From: Fibrobacter sp.
Lineage (GTDB): Bacteria > Fibrobacterota > Fibrobacteria > Fibrobacterales > Fibrobacteraceae
Length of the DNA: 64,000 bases
NCBI GenBank assembly: GCA_017550445.1
Contig: JAFZOV010000145.1
Location: 1 to 64,000, forward strand
Direction of reading: 5' to 3'
Of this stretch, positions 43,662 through 50,662 are shown in pieces (position 1 is the stretch's first letter; each line of letters starts with the position of its first letter). The position numbers and the translations under genes were made by a program. The notes below the pieces were generated by a model. The model saw only the letters and a program-made list of their open reading frames with translations. It had not been told where the DNA came from and ran no database searches.

Positions 43662-44738
43662 ATGTCAATGTCTCGACTAACACAACGCAAATGCAAGGCT
43701 ATGGGATTCTACGTCTCTAGCTGGGTTGTTGTTACCCTGGGCGCCACACTCCTCTTGATGTACGGTTCCGGCAACGGCATCGATTCGACCCATTTGCTAT
43801 TCATGCTGCAACTGTCGCTACTGACAGGCCTTACTCACGGCATTTATGACGTGATGATCCTTCAAGACGAAATGGACAAGAGACCCGTCGGGGCAGCGCT
43901 GGTTATCCGCTCCTGCTTTTTCTTGGCGTGCATCTGCGCAAACCTAACCCTATGCATTCTCATTTGGGACATCGACAAAAGCGAAGGGCTCATTAACGAA
44001 GTTTCGCTACGGCATATGGTGAGTTTTTTCAAGCAGCCCGACCACCATATCCAAATTATTAGTTTATTCGTACTTGGTCACCTGATTACCTTTATCCGTT
44101 CGGTTCACAAGAAATTCGGGACGCGAGTCTTTATCAACACCCTTCTTGGCAAGAACCAGGATCCCAAGGAAGAAGACCTAATTTTCATGTTCATCGACAT
44201 GAAGCATTCCACCGAAATTGCCGAAGAACTGGGACATGTCAGGTACAGCAACTTTATTCGAGACTACTACAGACTGCTTTCGAACTGCTGCGAAGAAAAC
44301 CACGGCGAAATTTACCAGATTGCAGGGGACGGAGCCTTTTTGACTTGGAAAATCAGCGACTGCAAAAAGCAGGCCAGGCCCATCGACTGTTTTTACGATT
44401 TTAAGGAATGTCTGGAACGAACCGCCTATAAATTCAAGAAACGCTACGGCGTAGTCCCTGCGTTCAAAGCGGCAGCTCACTGCGGAAAAGTCATCTCCAC
44501 CGAAGTCGGAAACTTCGGCAGCGAAATGGCCTACCACGGCGACGTGCTGAACACAACCTCTAGAATTCAGACCCTTTGTTCCAAGCTCGGGCAGGATTTT
44601 TTGATCTCGGAAGACCTTTACGGTAAGCTTCCCCTGCCGCTCCCCCACGGATTTATCAGCGTAAAAGCCGGATTTTTCGAATTAAGAGGAAAAAAGAACG
44701 GAATTTTGATTTTTTCTCTTCATCTGCCCTTGACATAG
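43662..44738 (+). CDS. Membrane class III adenylate/guanylate cyclase
   Basis: 358 residues. About four or five membrane spans (15-160) lead to a class III cyclase domain: FMFIDMKHSTEIAEELG, with the first metal-binding Asp near residue 175, and IAGDGAFLTWK, with the second near 223; then FKAAAHCGKV and YHGDVLNTTSRIQ. It most likely makes cAMP (or cGMP; the selectivity residues are not certain by eye). AAGG precedes the ATG. The tRNA-Gly promoter overlaps its stop codon. Confidence 0.88.
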   Translation: MSMSRLTQRKCKAMGFYVSSWVVVTLGATLLLMYGSGNGIDSTHLLFMLQLSLLTGLTHGIYDVMILQDEMDKRPVGAALVIRSCFFLACICANLTLCILIWDIDKSEGLINEVSLRHMVSFFKQPDHHIQIISLFVLGHLITFIRSVHKKFGTRVFINTLLGKNQDPKEEDLIFMFIDMKHSTEIAEELGHVRYSNFIRDYYRLLSNCCEENHGEIYQIAGDGAFLTWKISDCKKQARPIDCFYDFKECLERTAYKFKKRYGVVPAFKAAAHCGKVISTEVGNFGSEMAYHGDVLNTTSRIQTLCSKLGQDFLISEDLYGKLPLPLPHGFISVKAGFFELRGKKNGILIFSLHLPLT

Positions 44739-44758
44739 TCAAAATATTATTCTATAAT
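44730..44758 (+). promoter_or_regulatory. Consensus sigma-70 promoter of tRNA-Gly(GCC)
   Basis: TTGACA (44730-44735), 17-bp spacer and TATAAT (44753-44758): a perfect consensus. The start of transcription would be about 5 nt before the tRNA. The -35 box overlaps the cyclase stop codon. Confidence 0.9.
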
Positions 44759-44769
44759 TGGGTCACCCC

Positions 44770-44842
<73 letters not shown>

Positions 44843-44855
44843 CTAAAAAAAAGAA

Positions 44856-44885
44856 AAGCCACCTATTAGGTGGCTTTCTTTTTTT
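44856..44885 (+). terminator. Terminator of tRNA-Gly(GCC)
   Basis: AAGCCACCT, loop ATT, AGGTGGCTT, then a T-rich run. A 9-bp perfect stem. Confidence 0.9.
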
Positions 44886-44922
44886 ATCGCTAGATAATGG
44901 TGTTCGGCGCCCGAGACCCCTT

Positions 44923-45072
44923 GGGGTCGAGGGTGCGACTAAATTCTTTTGTGGGCGCAAGCCCGTGAAAAGAATTTAGAGCTTAACGCGAACGAAGTGA
45001 GTGTTAAGCCCGTAGGGTCAAAGACCAGCCTGAACAAAGTTCAGGAGACTGGGCTTTGACAGTCCCTTTTCC
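44923..45072 (+). repeat. Partial tRNA-Gly T-arm copy interrupted by a 126-bp hairpin-rich segment
   Basis: GGGGTCGAGGGT (44923-44934) and AGTCCCTTTTCC (45061-45072) are exact copies of tRNA positions 44812-44823 and 44827-44838. In the tRNA 3 nt separate them; here 126 nt do. The segment folds into three hairpins: AAATTCTTTT/AAAAGAATTT (44941-44977, with an inner GGGC-GCAA-GCCC), GCTTAAC/GTTAAGC (44981-45009), and GTCAAAG/CTTTGAC (45017-45060, with inner CTGAAC-AAA-GTTCAG). No open frame. Confidence 0.6.
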
Positions 45073-45090
45073 AAAATTAAAACAAATTAA

Positions 45091-45119
45091 AAAACACCCT
45101 GCAGGAGCAGGGTGCTTTT
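45091..45119 (-). terminator. Terminator of the infC-rpmI-rplT operon
   Basis: Read on the minus strand: GCACCCTGC-TCCT-GCAGGGTG then a T run. The plus-strand flank also has T residues (GCTTTTT), so it works both ways. Confidence 0.9.
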
Positions 45120-45140
45120 TCTCGCGTAAAGATGCAGCTA

Positions 45141-45491
45141 TTAAGCAGCCTTCACAGTTTCCACGACCTTGGCAAAGGATGCCGGATCGGCGACGGCCAT
45201 GTCAGCGAGAACCTTGCGGTTCAGCTTGATGCCCGACTTGGAAAGCTTGTAAATGAACTGGCTGTAGCTGATGCCGAGTTCACGAACAGCGGCATTGAGA
45301 CGAGTGATCCACAGAGAGCGGAAGTCACCCTTCTTGTCGCGGCGGTGAGCGTAGGCATACTGACCGGCGTGGGCTACGGCGTCAATGGCAAGGCGAAGGT
45401 TGCTCTTGCGACGGCCATAGAAACCCTTGGCGGCCTTAAGGATTTTTTTGCGGCGTTCGCGGGAAGGAACTCTGGTTTTAGCGCGTGGCAT
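45141..45491 (-). CDS. rplT: Ribosomal protein L20
   Basis: 116 residues, very basic: [20 protein letters not shown], then [34 protein letters not shown] and the conserved C-terminal half. It binds 23S rRNA early in large-subunit assembly, and in several bacteria L20 represses this operon by binding its mRNA. Follows rpmI after 11 bp. Confidence 0.98.
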   Translation of the reverse strand: MPRAKTRVPSRERRKKILKAAKGFYGRRKSNLRLAIDAVAHAGQYAYAHRRDKKGDFRSLWITRLNAAVRELGISYSQFIYKLSKSGIKLNRKVLADMAVADPASFAKVVETVKAA

Positions 45492-45502
45492 TCTTACACT
45501 CC

Positions 45503-45700
45503 TTATGCAACGACAAGCAGACGCTTGACATGGTAAACATCGACTTTCTTAACGAGAGCGCCCTTACGCAGGTTACGCTTACGCTTCGTGGACATCTTGG
45601 CAAGAATGTGGCGCATGCCAGCACGCTTGAACTTGACGTGGCCGGAACCAGTCAGGCGGAAGCGCTTCTTAGCACCGCTGTGTGTTTTCATCTTAGGCAT
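45503..45700 (-). CDS. rpmI: Ribosomal protein L35
   Basis: 65 residues: [20 protein letters not shown], then [19 protein letters not shown], the family pattern. AGAGGT precedes the ATG. It lies 18 bp after infC and 11 bp before rplT in the usual infC-rpmI-rplT order. Confidence 0.98.
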   Translation of the reverse strand: MPKMKTHSGAKKRFRLTGSGHVKFKRAGMRHILAKMSTKRKRNLRKGALVKKVDVYHVKRLLVVA

Positions 45701-45718
45701 TTTTACCTCTTTAGGTTA

Positions 45719-46348
45719 TTAAGTTGAAGCCTCACCTGCTGCCATGGGCTCGGTTACGGGCTTTGGTGCCTGGTCCTGCTGTTTTTTGGCAGAGCCAGCA
45801 CCGCGTTTTGGACCATAGATCGAAAGCATCGTGTTGCCTTCGACCCTGGAGTCCATTTCCAGATCGCCATACTGGAGCAAGTCTTCTTTAGCGCGCTCCA
45901 TAAGGCGTTTGCCGTAGTCCATGTGCGCCATTTCGCGCCCACGGAACTGCATAATAAGCTTGACCTTCATGCCATCCTGCAAGAATTCGGCGGCCTGCTT
46001 GATTCTGTACAGGTAATCGTTTTCAGCAGTCTTCGGGTGCATCTTGATTTCTTTAAGCTTCACCACGTGCTGCTTGGCCTTTGCGGCCTTGGCCTTCTTG
46101 ATCTGTTCAAACTTGTACTTACCGTAGTTGATGATACGGCATACAGGCGGCTTAGCATTGGGAGACACTTCCACCAGGTCCAGTCCGGCGTCCTTGGCCA
46201 TCTGGAGAGCCTGTTTGGTATCCATGATGACGGCCTCGCCATCTTCCTTTACAAGACGGATCGGGGAAATGCGAATGTCTTCGTTAATGCGGGTTCCGTC
46301 ACTCTGTCTGTTCGGCATGCGGCGGTCGCGGGGGTTTTGTAACGCCAA
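45719..46348 (-). CDS. infC: Translation initiation factor IF-3, probable TTG start
   Basis: Keeps subunits apart and checks the start codon in initiation. RINEDIRISPIRLVKEDGEA opens the N-domain; CRIINYGKYKFEQIKKAKAA and IKMHPKTAENDY lie in the linker and C-domain. 209 residues, with an extended Lys/Pro/Ala-rich tail after IYGPKRG. AGAGG lies 9 nt before the TTG at 46348, while the ATG at 46318 has no Shine-Dalgarno. A poor start codon would fit the known IF-3 autoregulation, which in E. coli uses AUU. Confidence 0.95.
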   Translation of the reverse strand: MALQNPRDRRMPNRQSDGTRINEDIRISPIRLVKEDGEAVIMDTKQALQMAKDAGLDLVEVSPNAKPPVCRIINYGKYKFEQIKKAKAAKAKQHVVKLKEIKMHPKTAENDYLYRIKQAAEFLQDGMKVKLIMQFRGREMAHMDYGKRLMERAKEDLLQYGDLEMDSRVEGNTMLSIYGPKRGAGSAKKQQDQAPKPVTEPMAAGEAST

Positions 46349-46435
46349 GTTAAGCTACCTCTAGGTAAAATTGTTATTGTGGCGGTAAATATAGTTTTTT
46401 TATTAAAAATTGCAAGAACTTTTTAACGTACCCCT

Positions 46436-46462
46436 TTGAAAATGGGCGAATTTTTGTATAAT
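46436..46462 (+). promoter_or_regulatory. Promoter of tRNA-Gly(TCC)
   Basis: TTGAAA (46436-46441), 15-bp spacer, then TATAAT (46457-46462), ending 11 nt before the tRNA. The -10 is perfect; the spacer is short. Confidence 0.75.
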
Positions 46463-46473
46463 TGGACTTGCTC

Positions 46474-46545
46474 GCGGCGGTAGCTCAATGGTAGAGCCTT
46501 AGCCTTCCAAGCTAATGGTTGCCGGTTCGATCCCGGTCCGCCGCT
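46474..46545 (+). tRNA. tRNA-Gly (anticodon TCC)
   Basis: The acceptor GCGGCGG/CCGCCGC, D arm, anticodon arm TTAGC-CTTCCAA-GCTAA (anticodon TCC), and T arm CCGG-TTCGATC-CCGG all fold. The discriminator is T and CCA is not encoded. 72 nt. Confidence 0.97.
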
Positions 46546-46548
46546 CTT

Positions 46549-46574
46549 AGACCCCTCTATGAGGGGTCTTTTTT
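46549..46574 (+). terminator. Terminator of tRNA-Gly(TCC)
   Basis: AGACCCCTC, loop TAT, GAGGGGTCT, then TTTTT. A 9-bp perfect stem four bases after the tRNA. Confidence 0.93.
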
Positions 46575-46591
46575 GCGTTATTTCCAGCAGG

Positions 46592-47266
46592 CTAGTCCTT
46601 TACGCAACGAACAGACTTACCTTCTATTTTTTTATCTAAAACTAAGCGCACATCATCATATTCGATGGTCAGATATACACGATAAGCACGAACTTCACTA
46701 TCCTCTGTAGAGCTCCAAAACTCCGCCAGAAATGCCTCGCCACCATAATGATTCCCATAGCCTTCACCCGCAGGAAGTACTGAAAAACCATAATCATCCG
46801 TGCCATTTCCATTATGACCGTTATAACGCCAGCCTTCCTGCGACTTGAGTTTCTTACCCGCAGTACTAGAATCACCTACTACAGAAAACAAATTATTCCA
46901 TTCAAATGCACTTGGCAGATGCCAACCACTGGGACATACTCCCTGAACGATTCCTACCCCCAAGTCACACTTTTTATTCACGCCACATTCATCTTCTGTC
47001 CTATCTATTGCAGCAGTCCAAGTATACAAGCGTCCATACTTGGCGCAATAAAGCGGATCATTATCATAGCAATAACTATTTGCACTTTGATAATTCAAAT
47101 TCTCAGCCATCCACGTTTGTGTTCCAATAACTACAGTTTTGTAAACATGCCCATCCCGTTCATCAATCAAAGAACCTCGTTCATCACCGTTTGCAGAAGC
47201 TGACGACGAGTCTCCACACGCAGCAAAAAACGCTGTCAAACTTAGCGCAAGTATAATCTTTTTCAC
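46592..47266 (-). CDS. FISUMP-domain lipoprotein
   Basis: 224 residues from a GTG start at 47266, which has AGGGG 8 nt upstream and leads straight into a lipoprotein signal (MKKIILALSLTAFFAACG, lipobox FFAAC). The frame is open upstream to 47347 but without signals. A short Ser/Asp/Gly spacer precedes the FISUMP domain: DERDGHVYKTVVIGTQTWMA, GVCPSGWHLPSAFEWNN and the end KSVRCVKD. It is shorter than the relative at 812-1882, mainly in the spacer. It sits 60 bp after the zeta-type toxin gene. Function unknown. Confidence 0.88.
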   Translation of the reverse strand: MKKIILALSLTAFFAACGDSSSASANGDERGSLIDERDGHVYKTVVIGTQTWMAENLNYQSANSYCYDNDPLYCAKYGRLYTWTAAIDRTEDECGVNKKCDLGVGIVQGVCPSGWHLPSAFEWNNLFSVVGDSSTAGKKLKSQEGWRYNGHNGNGTDDYGFSVLPAGEGYGNHYGGEAFLAEFWSSTEDSEVRAYRVYLTIEYDDVRLVLDKKIEGKSVRCVKD

Positions 47267-47325
47267 AAGTTTTCCCCTAAAGAAGTGTTCGCTGTTAAAC
47301 GTTTTGTACAAATTGCGATTTTCTT

Positions 47326-47922
47326 TCAAAGAAGCACTTTGCTCCATTCAGGAACATCTTCGAAATATCTTTTTGCAAGCCTTCCATCCACTAAACGGAA
47401 TAGCAATCTCGCATCCACACCGTCTATCGAATTGTCATAGACATAAAGTCTATCAACAGTATTCGACACACGTTTACAGTTAAGAATAGATTTTTGGTAT
47501 CGAGAAATAATCTTTGCTATCGGAACATCATGACCACCCTGCATAACGCGCTTAGCGATTCTCGCCGCATTAATTGACGGGTGGCTCGTGGCAACAAAGA
47601 ATACTCGAATAAAATATCCAGCTTGTTTAGCCCGTTCTATAAAATCCACTTTGCCTTCAGAAGAAAGAACACTCTCAAAAATGAGACTTTTTCTTTTTGT
47701 CAAGCAATCTTCACGCAAGGACTCACAGTATTGGACAGATTTCAGAATCGCTTCTGGCGAATTCCAACTGCCAAAACGTTCTTGCGCAACTTCATCGGGA
47801 TTAATATAAATGGAGTCTTCCATCCACTCATGGCGTAGAATTTTAGACGTAATAGTCGTCTTACCCGATCCATTAGGGCCAGCAATCACAATCAATACGG
47901 GACGATGTTCTGTCGGAGACAT
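47326..47922 (-). CDS. Zeta-toxin-type P-loop kinase (toxin of a TA pair)
   Basis: 198 residues from the ATG at 47922. Walker A is VIAGPNGSGKTTITSKIL; the segment INPDEVAQ holds the zeta-type Asp-Glu pair, and IFESVLSSEGKVDFI is the third family block. Zeta kinases phosphorylate UDP-sugars used for cell-wall synthesis; that is known for the family, not shown here. Its ATG lies 3 bp after the small upstream gene's stop (TGATTATG), the layout of a toxin-antitoxin pair. A TTG at 47928 would also be possible. Confidence 0.82.
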   Translation of the reverse strand: MSPTEHRPVLIVIAGPNGSGKTTITSKILRHEWMEDSIYINPDEVAQERFGSWNSPEAILKSVQYCESLREDCLTKRKSLIFESVLSSEGKVDFIERAKQAGYFIRVFFVATSHPSINAARIAKRVMQGGHDVPIAKIISRYQKSILNCKRVSNTVDRLYVYDNSIDGVDARLLFRLVDGRLAKRYFEDVPEWSKVLL

Positions 47923-47924
47923 AA

Positions 47925-48098
47925 TCAACGGATTGCTGCAGCGGCTCGTTTGAGTTCATCAAAATATCGTGCCGTCGATTCGGCGTCAGCCTTACGAGCA
48001 TCATCAAAAGCTTCTTTCATAAGTTGAGAAAGAAGTTCATCAGACGGCTCCTCAGTGCCAGTCAACTTATAAGTATCTAAAGTCATCGCTTCTGACAT
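47925..48098 (-). CDS. Small putative antitoxin upstream of the zeta-type toxin
   Basis: 57 residues: MSEAMTLDTYKLTGTEEPSD, ELLSQLMKEAFDDARKADAE, then STARYFDELKRAAAAIR. Acidic, helical and highly charged, as antitoxins often are. GGAGAG lies 4 nt before the ATG. It ends just before the toxin ATG, so translation should be coupled and the antitoxin made first. I see no match to the epsilon antitoxin by eye; assignment is by size, order and coupling. Confidence 0.7.
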   Translation of the reverse strand: MSEAMTLDTYKLTGTEEPSDELLSQLMKEAFDDARKADAESTARYFDELKRAAAAIR

Positions 48099-48186
48099 AA
48101 GACTCTCCGTTATACAATATATACATTTTTCGTAGAAAAGGCAAGCACCGCACCTTGGACTCGGTGAATATTTCTAAATTTGCACT

Positions 48187-49347
48187 ATGCTCTTTGAACA
48201 AGCCATTGCACATCAGATTCCGGGCTACACCCGCGAAGCAGATTCCGCCCACGGCGAATCGCTCGCCATGCTCGACTATAAAGACGAACTCCGCATTAAA
48301 GACGAGGCCATCCGCGAATTTTGGGATGTAAACCGCCTTGCGGGCAACCCGCAGAAGGTAATTGCGAGCCCCATGCCCCGCGCCTACCGCACCACAAGCA
48401 AGCGCCGCGTGTTCATGCAGCCGGGCAATTTGCAGTTCGACCGTCAGGAATCGATGCTCGAGCCCGAAGAGCACAACAAGATTTACGATTTTCTGTTCGA
48501 AAAGCTGATTCAGCCGGCATACAAGCCGCTCGCCTATGCGCTCAACTGGATTATCATTCGTGGAACGTACCAGTACCGCGTGGTGATTTTCAACATCAAG
48601 AAGATTGATGCTAGCGTCGTGCGCAAGCTCAAGCTGATTTCGGACGCCCTGAAGGATTCACCTTTCCATGTAACTGCGGCACACGCCTACGTGGATACGA
48701 CCGAATCAGATTACTATCTGGAATCAAAGCGTCCGACCGAAGGTTTGAACTTCAAGCAACTCTACGGCCCGCGAGAAATGAGCCTTAGCCTCGGCAAGTT
48801 CAGCCTGCGCTACCCCGTCACGGGCTTTAGCCAGATTAACGAAAGCCAGATCCACAACTTGATCAAGGCCGCAAGCCGCCTGCTCAGCTTGAGCAAGGAA
48901 GACCACTTCCTGGATTTGTATTGCGGCTACGGCTTATTCAGCTTTGCACTCGGCGAAGCCGCCAAGTCGGTGCTCGGCGTGGAATGGGAAGGCCCTTCCA
49001 TCGAAAGCGCCAAGGCCTCGGCAAAGTACCTCAAGAAGAATTACCGCTTTATCGCAGGCAAGATTGACGAAATGTTCGTGCAGACGCGCCTTCCGCGGCC
49101 GATTCCAAACGAACCTGAAAAAATTCTCCTGGACCCGCCGCGCAAGGGTTGCGAACCGGGCGTGATTCACGCTCTCGCCATGCGCAAGCCCATCCGCGTC
49201 GCTCACGTGTTCTGCGGCACCGACGAAATCCCCGAATCGCTCCGCGAATGGGAACGCTACGGTTACCGCGTGCGCGAGGTGCAACCGTTGGACTTATTCC
49301 CCGGCACCCCGCACCTTGAAACTATCGTGATGCTGGAGAGGAAATAA
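48187..49347 (+). CDS. RNA (uracil-5-)-methyltransferase, TrmA/RlmD family
   Basis: 386 residues. The C-terminal SAM domain has DLYCGYGLFSFALG (motif I), ILLDPPRKGCEPGVIHAL and the ending PHLETIVMLER, all typical of the TrmA/RumA family. The catalytic Cys region reads HVFCGTDEIPESL, where the family usually has CNPxT, so the active-site neighbourhood is unusual. No N-terminal TRAM domain or iron-sulfur Cys cluster is seen. Whether tRNA or 23S rRNA is modified is open. TAAATTTGC lies 12 nt before the ATG and there is no Shine-Dalgarno. Confidence 0.82.
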   Translation: MLFEQAIAHQIPGYTREADSAHGESLAMLDYKDELRIKDEAIREFWDVNRLAGNPQKVIASPMPRAYRTTSKRRVFMQPGNLQFDRQESMLEPEEHNKIYDFLFEKLIQPAYKPLAYALNWIIIRGTYQYRVVIFNIKKIDASVVRKLKLISDALKDSPFHVTAAHAYVDTTESDYYLESKRPTEGLNFKQLYGPREMSLSLGKFSLRYPVTGFSQINESQIHNLIKAASRLLSLSKEDHFLDLYCGYGLFSFALGEAAKSVLGVEWEGPSIESAKASAKYLKKNYRFIAGKIDEMFVQTRLPRPIPNEPEKILLDPPRKGCEPGVIHALAMRKPIRVAHVFCGTDEIPESLREWERYGYRVREVQPLDLFPGTPHLETIVMLERK

Positions 49348-49415
49348 AATGTGAAATGTGAGATGTGTAATTAGAAATGAATTCATTCCTCATTACACAT
49401 TCCACATCACACATT
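49348..49415. repeat. 68-bp imperfect palindrome built of ATGTGNN heptamers, copy 3
   Basis: Centred on GAATTC at 49379-49384. The left arm reads AATGTGAAATGTGAGATGTG, then TAATTAGAAATGAA; the right arm is its inverse with 28 of 34 positions matching. Units repeat every 7 bp in each arm. It fills the whole gap between the methyltransferase stop and the MFS Shine-Dalgarno and could act as a terminator-like or attenuating hairpin. Confidence 0.8.
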
Positions 49416-49426
49416 AAGGAGGGATA

Positions 49427-50620
49427 ATGCCAGCTGAGGCCTCAACAACTAACAAGCCTGCACTCTGGACACGGAATTTCGTGACATGTTCTGCCGCGAA
49501 CTTTCTGTTGTTCTTCAGCTTTTACCAGTTGCTCCCGATTCTACCGCTCTACATTATCGAGAAATTCGAAACTGATAATGCGACTGCGGGCATTATCATT
49601 TCGCTGTACACCATCGGCGCACTCGCCTGCCGCCCCTTCGCTGGATTTTTAGTAGACACCCTGAGCCGCAAGCCGCTGTACTTTTGGACATTCTTCGCGT
49701 TTACCGCCTGCTTTGTAGGCTACAAGACCGTGAGCATTCTCGTGATTCTTGCGGCGGTGCGTTTTTTGCATGGGCTATTCTTCGGAATTTCGACGACAGC
49801 GAGTAACACCGTCGCCATCGACGCACTGCCAGCAAGTCGCCGCGGCGAAGGAATCGGTTACTTCGGCATCAGCGTGAACCTTGCGTTTGCAACAGGCCCC
49901 ATGACCGGCATGTTCCTGTACGAGGCCTTCGGCGACAACATCGTCTTTGCGATTTCGATTATTTTGTGCGTCATCGGACTCATTCTTGTAAAGACGCTGA
50001 ATGTGGCGCCTAAAGAAAAGAAGCCCCATGCGCCGCTGTCGCTCGACCGATTCTTCTTGACGAACGCCATTCCACAGTTCATCAACTTTATTTTCGTCGG
50101 GTTCGCCTACGGCCCCGTAACCAACTACATCGCCCTCTACGCCAAGGAACTCGGCATCGGCGGTTCCGGCTGGTTCTATGCACTCATCGCTGCAGGCCTG
50201 ATCATGAACCGCATCATGACTGGGCGACTCATCGACCGCGGCTACCTGATTCACCTGGTCGGCACCGGCATGACGCTGAATGTTATCGCCTACTTTATTC
50301 TCGCATTCTGCCACTCGCCCATTACCTTCTTTATTTCGGCATTCCTGATTGGCACAAGCCTCGGCCTCATTTTCCCGGGCTACCAGACCATGTGTGTGAA
50401 CCTCGCCCGCCACGACCAACGCGGCACAGCAAACAGCACCTATCTAAGCGGCTGGGATATCGGTATCGGCACAGGTATTTTAGTGGGCGGTGCCATGGCA
50501 GGGCATTTCGGAATGCACCAGCAGGTGTTCCTTGCCTGCGGCGTGGCACTAATAATCGCAGATGTGCTGTACTTCAGCTGGACAGCAAGGCACTACTTAA
50601 AAAATAAACTTGAAGGCTAG
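49427..50620 (+). CDS. Major facilitator superfamily transporter
   Basis: 397 residues with about 12 membrane spans. The loop after span 2 has RPFAGFLVDTLSRKPLYF, the MFS motif A (GxLaDrxGrkxxl). The middle cytoplasmic loop is short and basic, and the second half has a matching RIMTGRLIDRGYLI. The substrate cannot be told; drug or metabolite efflux is possible. AGGAGG lies 5 nt before the ATG, one of the strongest Shine-Dalgarno sites in the window. The preceding palindrome could control its expression. Confidence 0.92.
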   Translation: MPAEASTTNKPALWTRNFVTCSAANFLLFFSFYQLLPILPLYIIEKFETDNATAGIIISLYTIGALACRPFAGFLVDTLSRKPLYFWTFFAFTACFVGYKTVSILVILAAVRFLHGLFFGISTTASNTVAIDALPASRRGEGIGYFGISVNLAFATGPMTGMFLYEAFGDNIVFAISIILCVIGLILVKTLNVAPKEKKPHAPLSLDRFFLTNAIPQFINFIFVGFAYGPVTNYIALYAKELGIGGSGWFYALIAAGLIMNRIMTGRLIDRGYLIHLVGTGMTLNVIAYFILAFCHSPITFFISAFLIGTSLGLIFPGYQTMCVNLARHDQRGTANSTYLSGWDIGIGTGILVGGAMAGHFGMHQQVFLACGVALIIADVLYFSWTARHYLKNKLEG

Positions 50621-50652
50621 ATCCTTCGACTCGCTTCACTCGCTCAGGATGA
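50621..50652. repeat. Small repeat ATCCT...AGGATGAC between convergent genes
   Basis: ATCCT (50621-50625) and AGGAT (50646-50650) flank a CTCGCTTCACTCGCTC core, ending GGATGAC. This is the TCCTTCGAC...CTCAGGATGAC type of short repeat common in many bacterial genomes. Confidence 0.6.
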
Positions 50653-50662
50653 CACGAACGCA

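Noticed and set aside
44923..45072. tmRNA or phage attachment site
   Set aside because: No tag-peptide frame or tmRNA acceptor ends. No integrase or phage gene is nearby, and the tRNA copy is broken in the middle rather than at its 3' end.
49348..49415. CRISPR-like array
   Set aside because: Units are 7 bp with no spacers and the arms are inverted; no cas genes are in the window.
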